This document shows, one piece after another, positions 9,123 to 18,214 of a stretch of 64,000 nucleotides of DNA; within the stretch, counting starts at the first letter, position 1; each line of letters starts with the position of its first letter. The notes under the pieces were generated by a model. The model saw only the letters and a list, made by a program, of their open reading frames with translations. It made no database searches and was not told the origin of the DNA. The position numbers and the translations under genes were made by a program. Source of the stretch: Nocardia sp. alder85J (GTDB lineage Bacteria > Actinomycetota > Actinomycetes > Mycobacteriales > Mycobacteriaceae); assembly GCF_020176955.2 (NCBI RefSeq), contig NZ_JAIUCZ020000004.1, positions 1-64,000 on the forward strand. Direction: 5' to 3'.

Positions 9123-10168
9123 ACTCGAGCGCCATCACCATCGCCGGTCCGGCGGGCGCGTCGACCAAGGCGCCGCCGCTGCGGCCCGCGAACCGGCAGT
9201 TCGCGATCCTCGCCGTGCTGGTGCTGCTCGCCATTCCGCTGCCGGCGATCCTGCCCTCGGCGCAGGGCGCGGTCGCGGTGCGGATCCTGATCTTCGCGCT
9301 GATGGCCGTGGGCTGGAACATCATGAGCGGCTTCGGCGGCATGTTCAGCTTCGGGCACGCGGCCTACTTCGGGGTCGGCGCGTACACCAGCGCGTATCTA
9401 CTGGTGAAGCACGACGTCTCGCCGTGGCTCGGGATGCTGGCGGGCATGGTCGTGGCCGCCGCGGTGGCGGTGATCATCGGCTACTTCTCCTTCCGCTACA
9501 AGTTGCAGGGCGCGTACTTCGCGCTGGCCACCTTCGCCTTCGCCGAGATGTTGCGGCTGATCGTGACCAGCAGCACATTCGCCAACAAGTCGGTCGGCTT
9601 CAGCGTGCCGCTGATCCAGGGCTCCTCGCTGTGGAAACTCCAGTTCCCCGCCGATTCGCGCGCCTACTTCTGGGTCGCGCTGGTGCTGGCCGGGGCCGCG
9701 GTCGCGATCAGCATCGCCTTCCTGCACTCGCGGGCCGGCCGCTACGTCACCGCGATCCGCGACGACGAACTGGCCGCCGCCGCGCTGGGCACCCCGGTGA
9801 TGCGCTACAAGCTGATGACCGTGGCGCTGTCCGCCGCGATCACCGCGGTCGCGGGCGCTTTCTACACGCAGTACTACCTATTCGTGAACCCGGACCTCGG
9901 TTTCGGTTCGGCGGTCTCGATCCAGGCGATCGTGCCGGTGGTGATCGGCGGTATCGGCACCATCTGGGGTCCGATCGTCGGCGCGATCATCGTCGGCTCG
10001 CTGACCGATGTGACGGCCACGCTGCTGCGCACCCCACCGGATTTCCTGGACTTCCTGAAGGGCCGCAGCGGCCTGGACGTCGTGCTCTACGCGGTGCTGC
10101 TGATCCTCATCGTGCGGCTGTTGCCGAAGGGAATTGTCGGAACGATCGCGGCGAGGTGGCGGCGATGA
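9119..10168 (+). CDS. Liv-type ABC transporter permease (LivM-like)
   Basis: The 349-residue protein is the second permease subunit. It shows the LivM pattern GWNIMSGFGGMFSFGHAAYF followed by GVGAYTSAYL, and the cytoplasmic loop AIRDDELAAAALG that contacts the ATPases. It has around ten hydrophobic helices. The ATG overlaps the LivH-like stop by 4 bp and is preceded by GGAAGGAAGG, so the subunits are coupled. Confidence 0.9.
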   Translation: MNSSAITIAGPAGASTKAPPLRPANRQFAILAVLVLLAIPLPAILPSAQGAVAVRILIFALMAVGWNIMSGFGGMFSFGHAAYFGVGAYTSAYLLVKHDVSPWLGMLAGMVVAAAVAVIIGYFSFRYKLQGAYFALATFAFAEMLRLIVTSSTFANKSVGFSVPLIQGSSLWKLQFPADSRAYFWVALVLAGAAVAISIAFLHSRAGRYVTAIRDDELAAAALGTPVMRYKLMTVALSAAITAVAGAFYTQYYLFVNPDLGFGSAVSIQAIVPVVIGGIGTIWGPIVGAIIVGSLTDVTATLLRTPPDFLDFLKGRSGLDVVLYAVLLILIVRLLPKGIVGTIAARWRR

Positions 10169-10899
10169 GCATCGTGCAGGTCGACGGGGTCGGCAAGGCG
10201 TTCCGCGGGCTGCGGGCGCTGTCGGACGTGGACTTCCACGTCGACGAGGGCGAGATCCTGGGCATCATCGGCCCCAACGGCGCGGGCAAGACCACGCTGT
10301 TCAACGTGGTCGCCGGGGCGATCCGGCCCGACACCGGACAGGTGTCGTTCGCCGGACGCGACGTCACCGGCGCCCGGCCGGAGCAGATCGCGCGGGCCGG
10401 GATGGTCCGCACCTTCCAGCTGATGCGGCCGTTCGGCAGCATGACCGTGCTGGAGAACGTGAGCCTGGCCGCCCAGCACCACCGGCTCGGCGCCCGCGCG
10501 CTGCGCGAACACGCGCTGGACGTGGTGGACCGCGTCGGCCTGGGCCCGTGGGCCTACCGCCGGTCCACCGAACTGCCCACCGCCGGGCTCAAGCGTCTGG
10601 AACTGGCCCGCGCGCTGGCTTCCCGGCCCACGGTGCTGCTGCTGGACGAGGTGCTCGCGGGCCTGGTGCCCGCCGAGCGCGAACCGGTGCTCGACCTGCT
10701 CGCCTCGCTGCGCGAACAGGAGGGCGTGACGCTGCTGTTCATCGAGCACATCATGGCCGCGGTGATGCGGCTGGCCGATCGGGTGCTCGTGCTCGACCAG
10801 GGCCGGGTGCTCGCGGTCGGCTCGCCGGCGGAGGTCACCAGCGACCCCCGGGTCATCGACGCCTACCTCGGTGAGGAGCCGACCCATGCTGACGCTTGA
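10165..10899 (+). CDS. Liv-type ABC transporter ATP-binding protein (LivG-like)
   Basis: This 244-residue ATPase has Walker A GPNGAGKTT at residues 36-44 and Walker B VLLLDEVLAGL near residue 165. The signature loop reads LPTAGLKRLELARAL rather than LSGGQ, a change known in some LivG-like subunits of amide and aromatic acid transporters. It overlaps the upstream permease by 4 bp and the downstream ATPase by 14 bp. It pairs with the LivF-like subunit to power import. Confidence 0.9.
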   Translation: MSIVQVDGVGKAFRGLRALSDVDFHVDEGEILGIIGPNGAGKTTLFNVVAGAIRPDTGQVSFAGRDVTGARPEQIARAGMVRTFQLMRPFGSMTVLENVSLAAQHHRLGARALREHALDVVDRVGLGPWAYRRSTELPTAGLKRLELARALASRPTVLLLDEVLAGLVPAEREPVLDLLASLREQEGVTLLFIEHIMAAVMRLADRVLVLDQGRVLAVGSPAEVTSDPRVIDAYLGEEPTHADA

Positions 10900-11587
10900 G
10901 CGGATGTCCGCCGGCTACGGCCGGATGCAGATCCTGCACGAGATCGACCTGCGCGTCGGCGCGGGCGAGATCGTGGCCCTGGTCGGCGCGAACGGCGCCG
11001 GCAAGACCACCACGCTGCGCAGCATCTGCGGCCAGATCGCACCGCTGTCCGGCGCGATCACCTTCGACGGCACGCCGACCGCCGGCCTGCGCCCCGACCA
11101 GCTGGTCCGCGCCGGTCTGGTGCACGTGCCGGAGGACCGCGCGCTGTTCGGCACGCTCACCGTGGAGGAGAACCTGCGGATGGGCGCCTGGACCCGCACG
11201 GCCGAACAGGCCGAACGGTCGCTGGCCGAGGTGTACGCGCTGTTCGAGATCCTCGCCGAGCGCCGGACCACCGTCGCGGAGACCTTCTCCGGCGGCCAGC
11301 AGCAGATGCTCGCCATCGGCCGCGCGTTGATGGCCGGGCCGAAACTGCTGATGCTCGACGAACCGTCGACGGGCCTGTCGCCCAAGCTGACCTGGCTGAT
11401 GCTCGAGGCCGTCCGCCGCATCCGCGACACCGGGGTGTCGGTGCTGCTGGTCGAGCAGAACGCGAAACAGGCGCTGGCCATTGCCGACCGGGCCTATGTG
11501 CTGGAGAGCGGCTCGATCGTGTTGCAGGGCACCGGCGACGAACTGGCCGCCGACCCCCGGGTCAGGAAGGCGTACCTGGGCCTGTGA
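10886..11587 (+). CDS. Liv-type ABC transporter ATP-binding protein (LivF-like)
   Basis: The 233-residue ATPase starts MLTLERMSAGYGRMQILHEI, contains Walker A GANGAGKTTT, the LivF-typical VPEDRALFGTLTVEENL, a signature FSGGQQQML and Walker B LLMLDEPSTGL. The ATG at 10886 lies within the end of the LivG-like gene. The transporter set is therefore complete: binding protein, two permeases and two ATPases. Confidence 0.91.
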   Translation: MLTLERMSAGYGRMQILHEIDLRVGAGEIVALVGANGAGKTTTLRSICGQIAPLSGAITFDGTPTAGLRPDQLVRAGLVHVPEDRALFGTLTVEENLRMGAWTRTAEQAERSLAEVYALFEILAERRTTVAETFSGGQQQMLAIGRALMAGPKLLMLDEPSTGLSPKLTWLMLEAVRRIRDTGVSVLLVEQNAKQALAIADRAYVLESGSIVLQGTGDELAADPRVRKAYLGL

Positions 11588-11679
11588 ACTCCGAATCCGC
11601 GCGCGCTGCCCGGTGGGGCGGTGACGACGAATCCGCCGGTGCTGCTGATGACGAATCTTCGAGTGAGGCAGAGATATTC

Positions 11680-13113
11680 ATGGACGGTGCGCAGGTGTCG
11701 GAAGCTACCGGGGTCGCGACGTCACGGCCGGACGCCGGGGGCCGGGCCTCGGATCCGGGATCCGTGACGGCAGCGGCCACCGGTGTACTCGGGGCCTGGG
11801 TGTCCGGGCTGGATTTGGCCGCGGTGCCGGACGAGGTCGTCGAACGTCTGTCGCTGGTGCTGCTGGATGTGTTCGGCGTGACCGCCGTCGGTGCGTCGCT
11901 GCCGGACCACCGTGCGCTGCGGGAGGTCTGGCACGCACCGGCCGGGCCCGCGCCCCTGATCGGGGCCGGGCGGTCGGTGGCCACCGATGCGGCGGCCTGG
12001 CTCAACGGCATGGCGCTGGTTTCGCTGGAGCTGGACGAGGGGAACAAGTACGCCAAGGGACATCCTGCGGCGCACGGGTTTCCGGCCGTGCTGGCGCTGG
12101 CGGCCGAACTGGACAGCTCGGGGGCGGACACCGCGGCCGCGCTGCTCGCCGCCTACGAGGTGGCGACCCGGTTCGGGCGGGCCACCAGCGCACGGCCGGG
12201 TGTGCATCCGCACGGGAACTGGGGGGTCGCCGGGTCGGCGGCGGGATGCGCACGGCTGCTGGGACTTTCGGCCGAGGCCACGGCCGCGGCGATCGATGCC
12301 GGCGCGGGGATGGCGATCGCCGGGCACTTCGATTCGGCGACCGACGGCAACCCGGTGCGCAACGCGTGGATGGGCGCCTCGGCGATGTCCGGTCTGGCCG
12401 CCGCGCGGATGGCGGCGGCGGGGATGGCCCGCAACACCGGCACCGCCGCGTTGTCGCTGGGAACCCTGCTCGGACAGTTCGATCCGGCGGAGCTGACCGG
12501 CGAGCTGGGGGAGCGGTGGGACATCACGCGCGGCTATTTCAAGCGGCACGCGTCCTGCTCGTTCACCCATCCGGCCGCCGACGCCGTGCTGGAGCTGCGC
12601 GGTGAGCCCAGGTTCCGGGCCGAGGCCATCACCGAGATCCTGGTGGAGAGCCACGCGCTCGGTGCGGGCCTGACCGGCACCGAATGGTCGAACCGGTTGT
12701 CGGCGATGTTCTCCACCCCGTTCGTGGTCGCCACCGCCGCGCTGACCGGCACGGTCGGCCCGGACAGCGAGCTGGACGATCCCGCGGTGCGACAGCTGGC
12801 CCGGCGGGTCCGGCTGGTCGCCGCCGCCGACCTCACCGCCCGGTTGCCCGCCGAGCGGGCCGTGCGCGCCACCGTCCGGTTCGCCGACGGCGGCACGCTG
12901 GTGCGCGAGGTCCCGAATCCGGTCGGCGACGCCGACCATCACCCGCTGAGCGAGCAGGACGTGATCACGCTGCTGAAGGGCTGGCTGCCCACGCAGCCCG
13001 GCCTGGTGGACCGCGCGGTCGCACTGAGCCACGACCTGCCGGGTCGGCAACGCGTCGGCGACGCGCTGCGCGGCCTGGCCGGTTCGGATGAGGAAGAGAA
13101 GGAGCTGAACTGA
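11680..13113 (+). CDS. MmgE/PrpD family protein (second copy)
   Basis: This 477-residue MmgE/PrpD protein keeps the family features LLDVFGVTAVGA, ALVSLELDEGNKYAKGHPAA, GNWGVAGSAAG and YFKRHASCSFTHPAADA, the last a Cys-containing active-site segment comparable to that in the first copy. The frame is open back to a GTG at 11584 that overlaps the LivF-like stop, but that stretch is acidic, uses rare codons such as ATA and has lower third-position GC. I therefore prefer the ATG at 11680 behind GAGG. It sits between the transporter and the racemase, which ties it to the imported compound. Confidence 0.85.
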   Translation: MDGAQVSEATGVATSRPDAGGRASDPGSVTAAATGVLGAWVSGLDLAAVPDEVVERLSLVLLDVFGVTAVGASLPDHRALREVWHAPAGPAPLIGAGRSVATDAAAWLNGMALVSLELDEGNKYAKGHPAAHGFPAVLALAAELDSSGADTAAALLAAYEVATRFGRATSARPGVHPHGNWGVAGSAAGCARLLGLSAEATAAAIDAGAGMAIAGHFDSATDGNPVRNAWMGASAMSGLAAARMAAAGMARNTGTAALSLGTLLGQFDPAELTGELGERWDITRGYFKRHASCSFTHPAADAVLELRGEPRFRAEAITEILVESHALGAGLTGTEWSNRLSAMFSTPFVVATAALTGTVGPDSELDDPAVRQLARRVRLVAAADLTARLPAERAVRATVRFADGGTLVREVPNPVGDADHHPLSEQDVITLLKGWLPTQPGLVDRAVALSHDLPGRQRVGDALRGLAGSDEEEKELN

Positions 13114-13745
13114 TGCGTGCCTTCGCGGTGACGCCCATCCATCTGCCGCCCGAGGAGATCCGGCGGCGGCAGGACCGCTACGACCGGCTCGCGCCGCCGG
13201 GCCTGCGGATCGAACTCCGCGACGTCGGCGCCGCCGCGCCGACGTCGCTGGACACGGGCGACGCCGTGCGGGCTTCCGAGCGCGAGGTCGCAGCCGTCCT
13301 GGCCACCGCCGGAACGGATTTCGACCTCGCTTTCCCGGATTGCGTGCTGGACCCGGCGGTCCCCGACACCGTCTCCGAGACCGCCCTGCCCGTGCACGGC
13401 CTGCTCAAACTGTCGGCAACACATCTGGCGGGCAAGGGAATCCGCTTCGGCGCGGTGGTCCGCAACGAGGCCATCGCCGCCGAATTCGACCAGCGCATCG
13501 CCGATTACGGCCTGGGCGCCCACTACGCCGGCAGTCGCGTGCTGGACCTCCCGTTCAGCGCGATCGCCGACACCGAGGTCTGGAACAAGGCACTCGGTGC
13601 AGCGGTCCGCGATCTGGCCGAGCAGGGCGCCACCGCCGTCATCAACGGCTGCTCCGCCGTCGACGTCGAACCCGCCGACCTACCCGCCCGCATCGTCGAC
13701 CCGACCGAGCTGGCGCTGCGCGTGCTGGCCGTCGAGGAGGCGTGA
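13113..13745 (+). CDS. Asp/Glu/hydantoin racemase family protein
   Basis: The 210-residue protein belongs to the Asp/Glu racemase superfamily, which includes hydantoin racemase, allantoin racemase and maleate isomerase. The two expected cysteines are present: FPDCVLDP near residue 72 and INGCSAVDV near residue 174, the catalytic acid/base pair of the family. Its ATG overlaps the PrpD-like stop by one base and follows AAGGAG. Next to a hydantoinase gene, hydantoin-type racemisation is the natural guess, but a maleate-type isomerase is equally compatible. Confidence 0.82.
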   Translation: MRAFAVTPIHLPPEEIRRRQDRYDRLAPPGLRIELRDVGAAAPTSLDTGDAVRASEREVAAVLATAGTDFDLAFPDCVLDPAVPDTVSETALPVHGLLKLSATHLAGKGIRFGAVVRNEAIAAEFDQRIADYGLGAHYAGSRVLDLPFSAIADTEVWNKALGAAVRDLAEQGATAVINGCSAVDVEPADLPARIVDPTELALRVLAVEEA

Positions 13746-13785
13746 TGCGCCGGATGTCGCTGTCCCACAAGACGGGTGCGGCCCG

Positions 13786-15150
13786 ATGAGCGACGGACCC
13801 GATCTGATCGTCGCGGGCGCCGGTGGCGGCCTGGCCGGTGCGTTGCGGGCCGCCGAGCTGGGGCTGAGCGTGCTGGTGGTGGAGGCCAGCGAGCATTTCC
13901 GGCGCGGCAACAACACCTCCATGTCGACCGCGATGTTCCCCGGTGCGGGGTCGCGGTGGCAGCGGGAGGCGGGGATCGAGGATTCCCCGGAGACCTTCGT
14001 CGCCGACATCATGGCCAAGACCGAGGGGCAGGCCGAGGCGCGGCTGTCCCGGACGCTGGCCGGGGTGAGCGCGGAACTCGTGGAATGGCTGCACGATTCG
14101 GTCGGCCTGCCGCTGTCGCTGGTCACCGACTTCAACTATCCGGGGCACGCGGTGCCGCGCTGCCATTCGATCGAGGGGCGGCACGGGTCCGGGGTCATCG
14201 ACCACCTGGCCCGCCGGGTCGCCGAGCACGAGAACATCGAGATGCTCGTTCCCGCGAAGCTGGTCGACGTGCTCACCGAGGCCGACGGGGTGCGCGCAGC
14301 GGTGATCCGGTATCCCGACGGCGTGGAGGAAGAGATCCCCACTCGCGCGATCCTGTTGGCCACCAACGGTTTCGGCGCCGATCGCGATCTGGTGCAACGG
14401 TATCTGCCGGAGATCGCGGACGCGCTCTACCAGGGCAGTGACCAGTCGCTCGGCGACGCGCTGCGCATCGGTGAGAAGCTCGGCGCCGCAACGGGATTCC
14501 TGGACGCCTATCAGGGGCACGGCGCGGTCGCCGCGAATGCGGGCACCCTGCTCGGGTGGGCCACGATCATCCACGGCGCGGTCCTGGTCGACACCACCGG
14601 TCACCGCTTCGGCAACGAGACCCGCGGCTACTCCGAGTACGCCGCGGAACTGGCGGCCCGGCCCGGCGCGACCGGCTGGATCGTGTTCGACGAGACCGTC
14701 TTCGAGCAGTGCCAGGCGTTCCAGGACTTCCGGAACGTGGTGGCCTCCGGCGGTGTGGTGTGGGCCGGCGACGCGGCGGGCCTGGCGGCGGCGACCGGGT
14801 TGCCCGCCGACGCGCTGGTCGCGGAACTGGCTGCCGTGCAAGCGATCGCGCGTGGCGAACAGCCGGATCCGCACGGCCGCACCAACTGGGAGCGTCCGCT
14901 GTCCGGCCGCTGGGCCGCGGTGCGGGTGGTGCCCGCGCTGTTCCACACCCAGGGCGGACTGCTCGTGAACGAGCGGGCCGCCGTGGTCGACGCGCAGGAT
15001 CGGGCGATTCCCGGCCTGTATGCCGCGGGCGGCGCCGCGGCGAGCATCTCCGGTCACGGCGCCGCCGGATATTTGCCCGGTAACGGGCTCCTGCCCGCCT
15101 TCGGGCTGGCGTACCTGGCCGCGGGCGACGTTGCTCGCCGGGCGGCCTGA
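13786..15150 (+). CDS. FAD-dependent oxidoreductase of the fumarate reductase/ketosteroid dehydrogenase type
   Basis: The 454-residue flavoprotein begins with an ADP-binding fold, LIVAGAGGGLAGALRAAE, and has RGNNTSMSTAMFPGAG near residue 40 and AAGGAAASISGHGAAGYLPG near the C-terminus, which closes over FAD. This is the FAD_binding_2 family: succinate dehydrogenase/fumarate reductase flavoproteins, tricarballylate and ketosteroid dehydrogenases, which insert or reduce a C=C bond beside a carbonyl. A 14-codon frame (13745-13789) precedes it and overlaps its ATG, possibly for coupling. No iron-sulfur or membrane partner is encoded nearby. Confidence 0.83.
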   Translation: MSDGPDLIVAGAGGGLAGALRAAELGLSVLVVEASEHFRRGNNTSMSTAMFPGAGSRWQREAGIEDSPETFVADIMAKTEGQAEARLSRTLAGVSAELVEWLHDSVGLPLSLVTDFNYPGHAVPRCHSIEGRHGSGVIDHLARRVAEHENIEMLVPAKLVDVLTEADGVRAAVIRYPDGVEEEIPTRAILLATNGFGADRDLVQRYLPEIADALYQGSDQSLGDALRIGEKLGAATGFLDAYQGHGAVAANAGTLLGWATIIHGAVLVDTTGHRFGNETRGYSEYAAELAARPGATGWIVFDETVFEQCQAFQDFRNVVASGGVVWAGDAAGLAAATGLPADALVAELAAVQAIARGEQPDPHGRTNWERPLSGRWAAVRVVPALFHTQGGLLVNERAAVVDAQDRAIPGLYAAGGAAASISGHGAAGYLPGNGLLPAFGLAYLAAGDVARRAA

Positions 15151-15167
15151 ATTTCACGCGAAGGAAT

Positions 15168-16646
15168 ATGACTGACATGGCAACAACGGAACTGCTGATC
15201 AAAAATGTCCGGGTCGTGCGGCCCGAGGATCCCGACACCGCGCAGCCGGCGCTGCTCGACATCGCGGTGAACGACGGCAAGATCGTCCGGGTGGCGGCGG
15301 ACCTGCCCACCGACGACGCGGCCCGGGTGGTCGACGGCCGCGGCCTGCTGGCCTTCCCCGGCGTGGTGGACGCGCACCAGCACTGGGGCATCTAGAACGA
15401 ACTGGCCGAGGACACCCGCAGCGAGAGCCGGGCCAGCGCGCAGGGCGGCGTCACCACCTCGCTGACCTACATGCGCACCGGCCAGTACTACCTGAACAAG
15501 GGCGGTAGCTACCGGGACTTCTTCCCCGAGGTGCTGAGCCTGTCGCAGGGCAACGCCTACGTCGACTACGCCTTCCACCTGGCCCCGATGAGCGCGCAGC
15601 ACATCGAGGAGATCCCGTTCCTGGTCGAGGAATTCGGCGTCACCTCGTTCAAGATCTTCATGTTCTACGGCAGCCACGGCCTGCACGGCCGGTCGACCAG
15701 CCAGAGCGATTTCCTGATGATCCCGCCGGACGAGCGCTACGACATCGCGCACTTCGAATTCGTCATGCGCGGTGTGCAGAAGGCCCGCGAGATCCTCACC
15801 GAGTACGCGCCGCACATCTCGCTGTCGCTGCACTGCGAGACCGCCGAGATCATGACCGCCTACACCAAGCTGGTCGAGCAGGAGGGCACGCTCACCGGCC
15901 TGCGCGCCTACAGCGCCTCGCGCCCGCCGCATTCGGAGGGCCTGGCGGTCACCATCGCCTCGTATCTCGCGCACGAGACCCAGCTGCCGAACATCAACCT
16001 GCTGCACCTGTCGTCGGAGAAGGCGCTGTCGGCGGCGCTGACCATGAAGAACGCCTTCCCGCACATCGACTTCCGCCGCGAGGTGACCATCGGCCACCTG
16101 CTGGCCGACGTGGACACCGCCTCCGGCATCGGCGGCAAGGTGAACCCGCCGCTGCGCGAGCGCGAGGACGTCGAGGCGCTGTGGCGGCACATGCTGGCCG
16201 GCGATATCGACTGGGTGGTCAGCGACCACGCCTGCTGCCGCGACGAACTGAAGTTCGGCGCCGACCGCGGGGACGTGTTCCTCGCCAAGTCGGGTTTCGG
16301 CGGCGCGGAGTACCTGCTGCCGGGCTTGGTCGGTGAGGGGACCAAGCGCGGCCTGTCGTTGCAGCGCATCGCGCAGCTGCTGTCGTGGAACCCGGCCCGG
16401 CGCTACGGTCTGCCGACCAAGGGCACCATCGCCGAGGGCTACGACGCCGACATCGCCCTGGTGGACCCGAACGTGGAATGGACTGTGCGAGCGGCCGATT
16501 CGGAGTCGACCCAGGAGTACACCCCGTTCGAGGGCTTCGATATGACCGCCCGCGTCACCGACACCTTCGTCCGCGGCCACCAGGTGTTCACCGACGGCAA
16601 GGTGGTCGGCGACCCGATCGGCACGTTCCTGCGCCGCGGCCGCTGA
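15168..16646 (+). pseudogene. D-hydantoinase/dihydropyrimidinase-like amidohydrolase interrupted by an in-frame TAG
   Basis: Read through one TAG, this frame gives a full-length cyclic amidohydrolase of about 492 residues. The first 75 residues hold the metal motif DAHQHWG, and the next codon is TAG (15393-15395). The same frame then continues without further stops: SFKIFMFYG with the lysine that is carboxylated in this family, LSLHCETAE, LLHLSSEKA and WVVSDHACC with the catalytic aspartate. Relatives usually have a tyrosine where the TAG falls, so a single TAC/TAT-to-TAG change explains it. The longest downstream start (15471) would lack the HxH metal ligands. It may be a recent nonsense mutation, a sequencing error or readthrough. 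The ATG at 15177 is an alternative start. Confidence 0.85.
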
Positions 16647-16701
16647 TCGCGCCGCGCGCGGCGCCGCTCGGGCAGGCGGTGGCTCAGCCGGCCACCCGGC
16701 C

Positions 16702-17084
16702 GGTGGACGTGGAACTCGGCGAGATCATCGATGAACTCTACGAATTCATCGACCGCAACCGGCATGTCCTGAAACTGGTCGAGTGGTGTGCGGCCGAACT
16801 ACCCGAATTGGCGCGGATGTACTTCGTGCAACGGCGCCGGGCCATTGCTCGAGCATCTGTCCGAATTCTTGCAGGAGCGGATCCGGGCAGGCACGTTGCG
16901 GTCGGTTCCGGATGTACCGGCCGCAGCCAGATTCATCGTGGAGACCATCGCATGGTTCGCCATGCACCGGTACAGCGATCCCGATTCGATGATGCTCGAC
17001 GACGCGACCAGCCGCAGCACGGTCCGGCACCTGCTCATGGCCGCGTTCACGCCGTCCACCGGCCCTGTCGAACCGGGGACGTGA
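16702..17084 (+). pseudogene. Remnant of a TetR-family regulator (C-terminal half, frameshifted)
   Basis: One frame reads ELGEIIDELYEFIDRNRHVL then CAAELPELARMYFVQRR up to about 16837. The continuation GPLLEHLSEFLQERIRAG and PAAARFIVETIAWFAMHRY lies in another frame to the stop at 17082-17084. Together they resemble the ligand-binding half of a TetR regulator with one extra base near 16838-16845. No helix-turn-helix region exists upstream, where the hydantoinase ends at 16646. The fragment is therefore truncated and shifted. The 162 bases after it, up to the IclR stop, show no recognisable gene. Confidence 0.55.
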
Positions 17085-17246
17085 CGACCACGATCGAACT
17101 CGGTGACGCGGCCGCGCAGTCGCACCGTGCCCGGCCGCGCCTGGACAGTGGTGAGATCCGGACCGGCGCGATCCCGCGGTCGACGTCCGGTGCCGCATCG
17201 GCCGTGACGGCTTCGATCCGGTTGCGCCGGAACCGATTTCGCCGGA

Positions 17247-18068
17247 TCAGTCGCGGCCGGGCTGCGCGCGCAACCAGCTCCAGTTGGTCCGGATCTCCTC
17301 GGCGGCCGCGCGGATCAGCGCGCGGTAGTGGTCGATCGCCTCGGGGGTGAAACGGTACTGCGGCCCGCAGATGCTGATCGAGCCCTGCACCTCGCCGCCC
17401 GGCCCGAACAGCGGCGCCGCGACCGAGCCCGCACCGGCCTGGCGCTCACCGAGCGATACGGCCACCCCTTCGCGCACGGCGTCGGCCAGCGCGGCCCGCA
17501 GCCGGGTCTCGTCGGTGATCGTGTTGTCCGTCAACGAGTTCAGCGGCCGGTGCAGCAACGTCTCGCGCCGCTCCTCGGGCAGGAACGCCAGGATCACCTT
17601 GCCGGACGACCCCGCGTGCAGTGGGAACCGCCGCCCGAGCTCGACGGTCATCTTGATCTCGCGCGGGCTCTCGAACTGATCGAGGTAGACCCGCTCGTCA
17701 CCGACCAGCCCGGACAGGGTGGTGGTCTCGCCGGTCTCGTCGCGCAGCCGGCGCAGCACTGGCGTCGCCACCGTGCGCGCGTCGAATCGCCGCAGCGCAC
17801 TGGCCCCCAGCGCCGCCGCGGCCGTCCCCAGCCGATATCCCGACACCCCTTCGTCGGTGGCCAGCACATCGCGCGACACCAGCGATTGCAGGATCCGGTA
17901 CACCACCGCCTTCGACAGCCCCAGTTCCCGGCTGATCGCGCTCACCCCGAGGTAGCGGGGACCGCCGGTGAACAGCAGCAGCACGTCCGCGACCCGGGCC
18001 GCGGCCTCGGTTCCGGCGTTGTCTGCCGCCGGGGCGGGCCGGCGTCCGGCGGTACTCTTGATTGTCAC
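17247..18068 (-). CDS. IclR-family transcriptional regulator
   Basis: The 273-residue protein has an N-terminal winged helix (ARVADVLLLFTGG, then GLSKAVVYRILQSLVSRDVL near residues 50-70) and an IclR effector domain with LHAGSSGKVILAFLP and GAGSVAAPLFGPGGEV. The start is a GTG at 18068. It points back toward the catabolic operon that ends at 16646 and is the best local candidate to control it; IclR proteins often regulate the breakdown of small acids and ureides. A palindrome at 18091-18108 upstream of its start may be its own operator. Confidence 0.91.
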   Translation of the reverse strand: MTIKSTAGRRPAPAADNAGTEAAARVADVLLLFTGGPRYLGVSAISRELGLSKAVVYRILQSLVSRDVLATDEGVSGYRLGTAAAALGASALRRFDARTVATPVLRRLRDETGETTTLSGLVGDERVYLDQFESPREIKMTVELGRRFPLHAGSSGKVILAFLPEERRETLLHRPLNSLTDNTITDETRLRAALADAVREGVAVSLGERQAGAGSVAAPLFGPGGEVQGSISICGPQYRFTPEAIDHYRALIRAAAEEIRTNWSWLRAQPGRD

Positions 18069-18090
18069 AGTCGACAGTCCTCGGGATCTG

Positions 18091-18108
18091 CGTTCCGTTG
18101 AGGGAAAC
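18091..18108. promoter_or_regulatory. Candidate IclR operator
   Basis: A perfect inverted repeat, CGTTCC-GTTGAG-GGAACG, lies 23 bases upstream of the IclR start codon, where autoregulatory sites of this family are commonly found. The assignment rests on position and symmetry only. Confidence 0.4.
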
Positions 18109-18214
18109 GATCATCGTGCGGTTAGCGCTCACTGTACCGTTCTTCTGCCGAATCGTTCCGGTGGGCGGCACGAGATGAGCTCCTCGGTGTCGCGTTCCGG
18201 CCCGGGTCGCGAAC

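Noticed and set aside
13745-13789. 14-residue leader peptide gene between the racemase and FAD oxidoreductase genes
   Set aside because: It overlaps both neighbours and may aid coupling, but nothing supports it as a functional peptide.
15471-16646. Separate shorter amidohydrolase gene starting at ATG 15471
   Set aside because: It would lack the DAHQH metal motif, and the sequence between the TAG and this ATG is clearly conserved coding sequence, so it is the second part of one interrupted gene.
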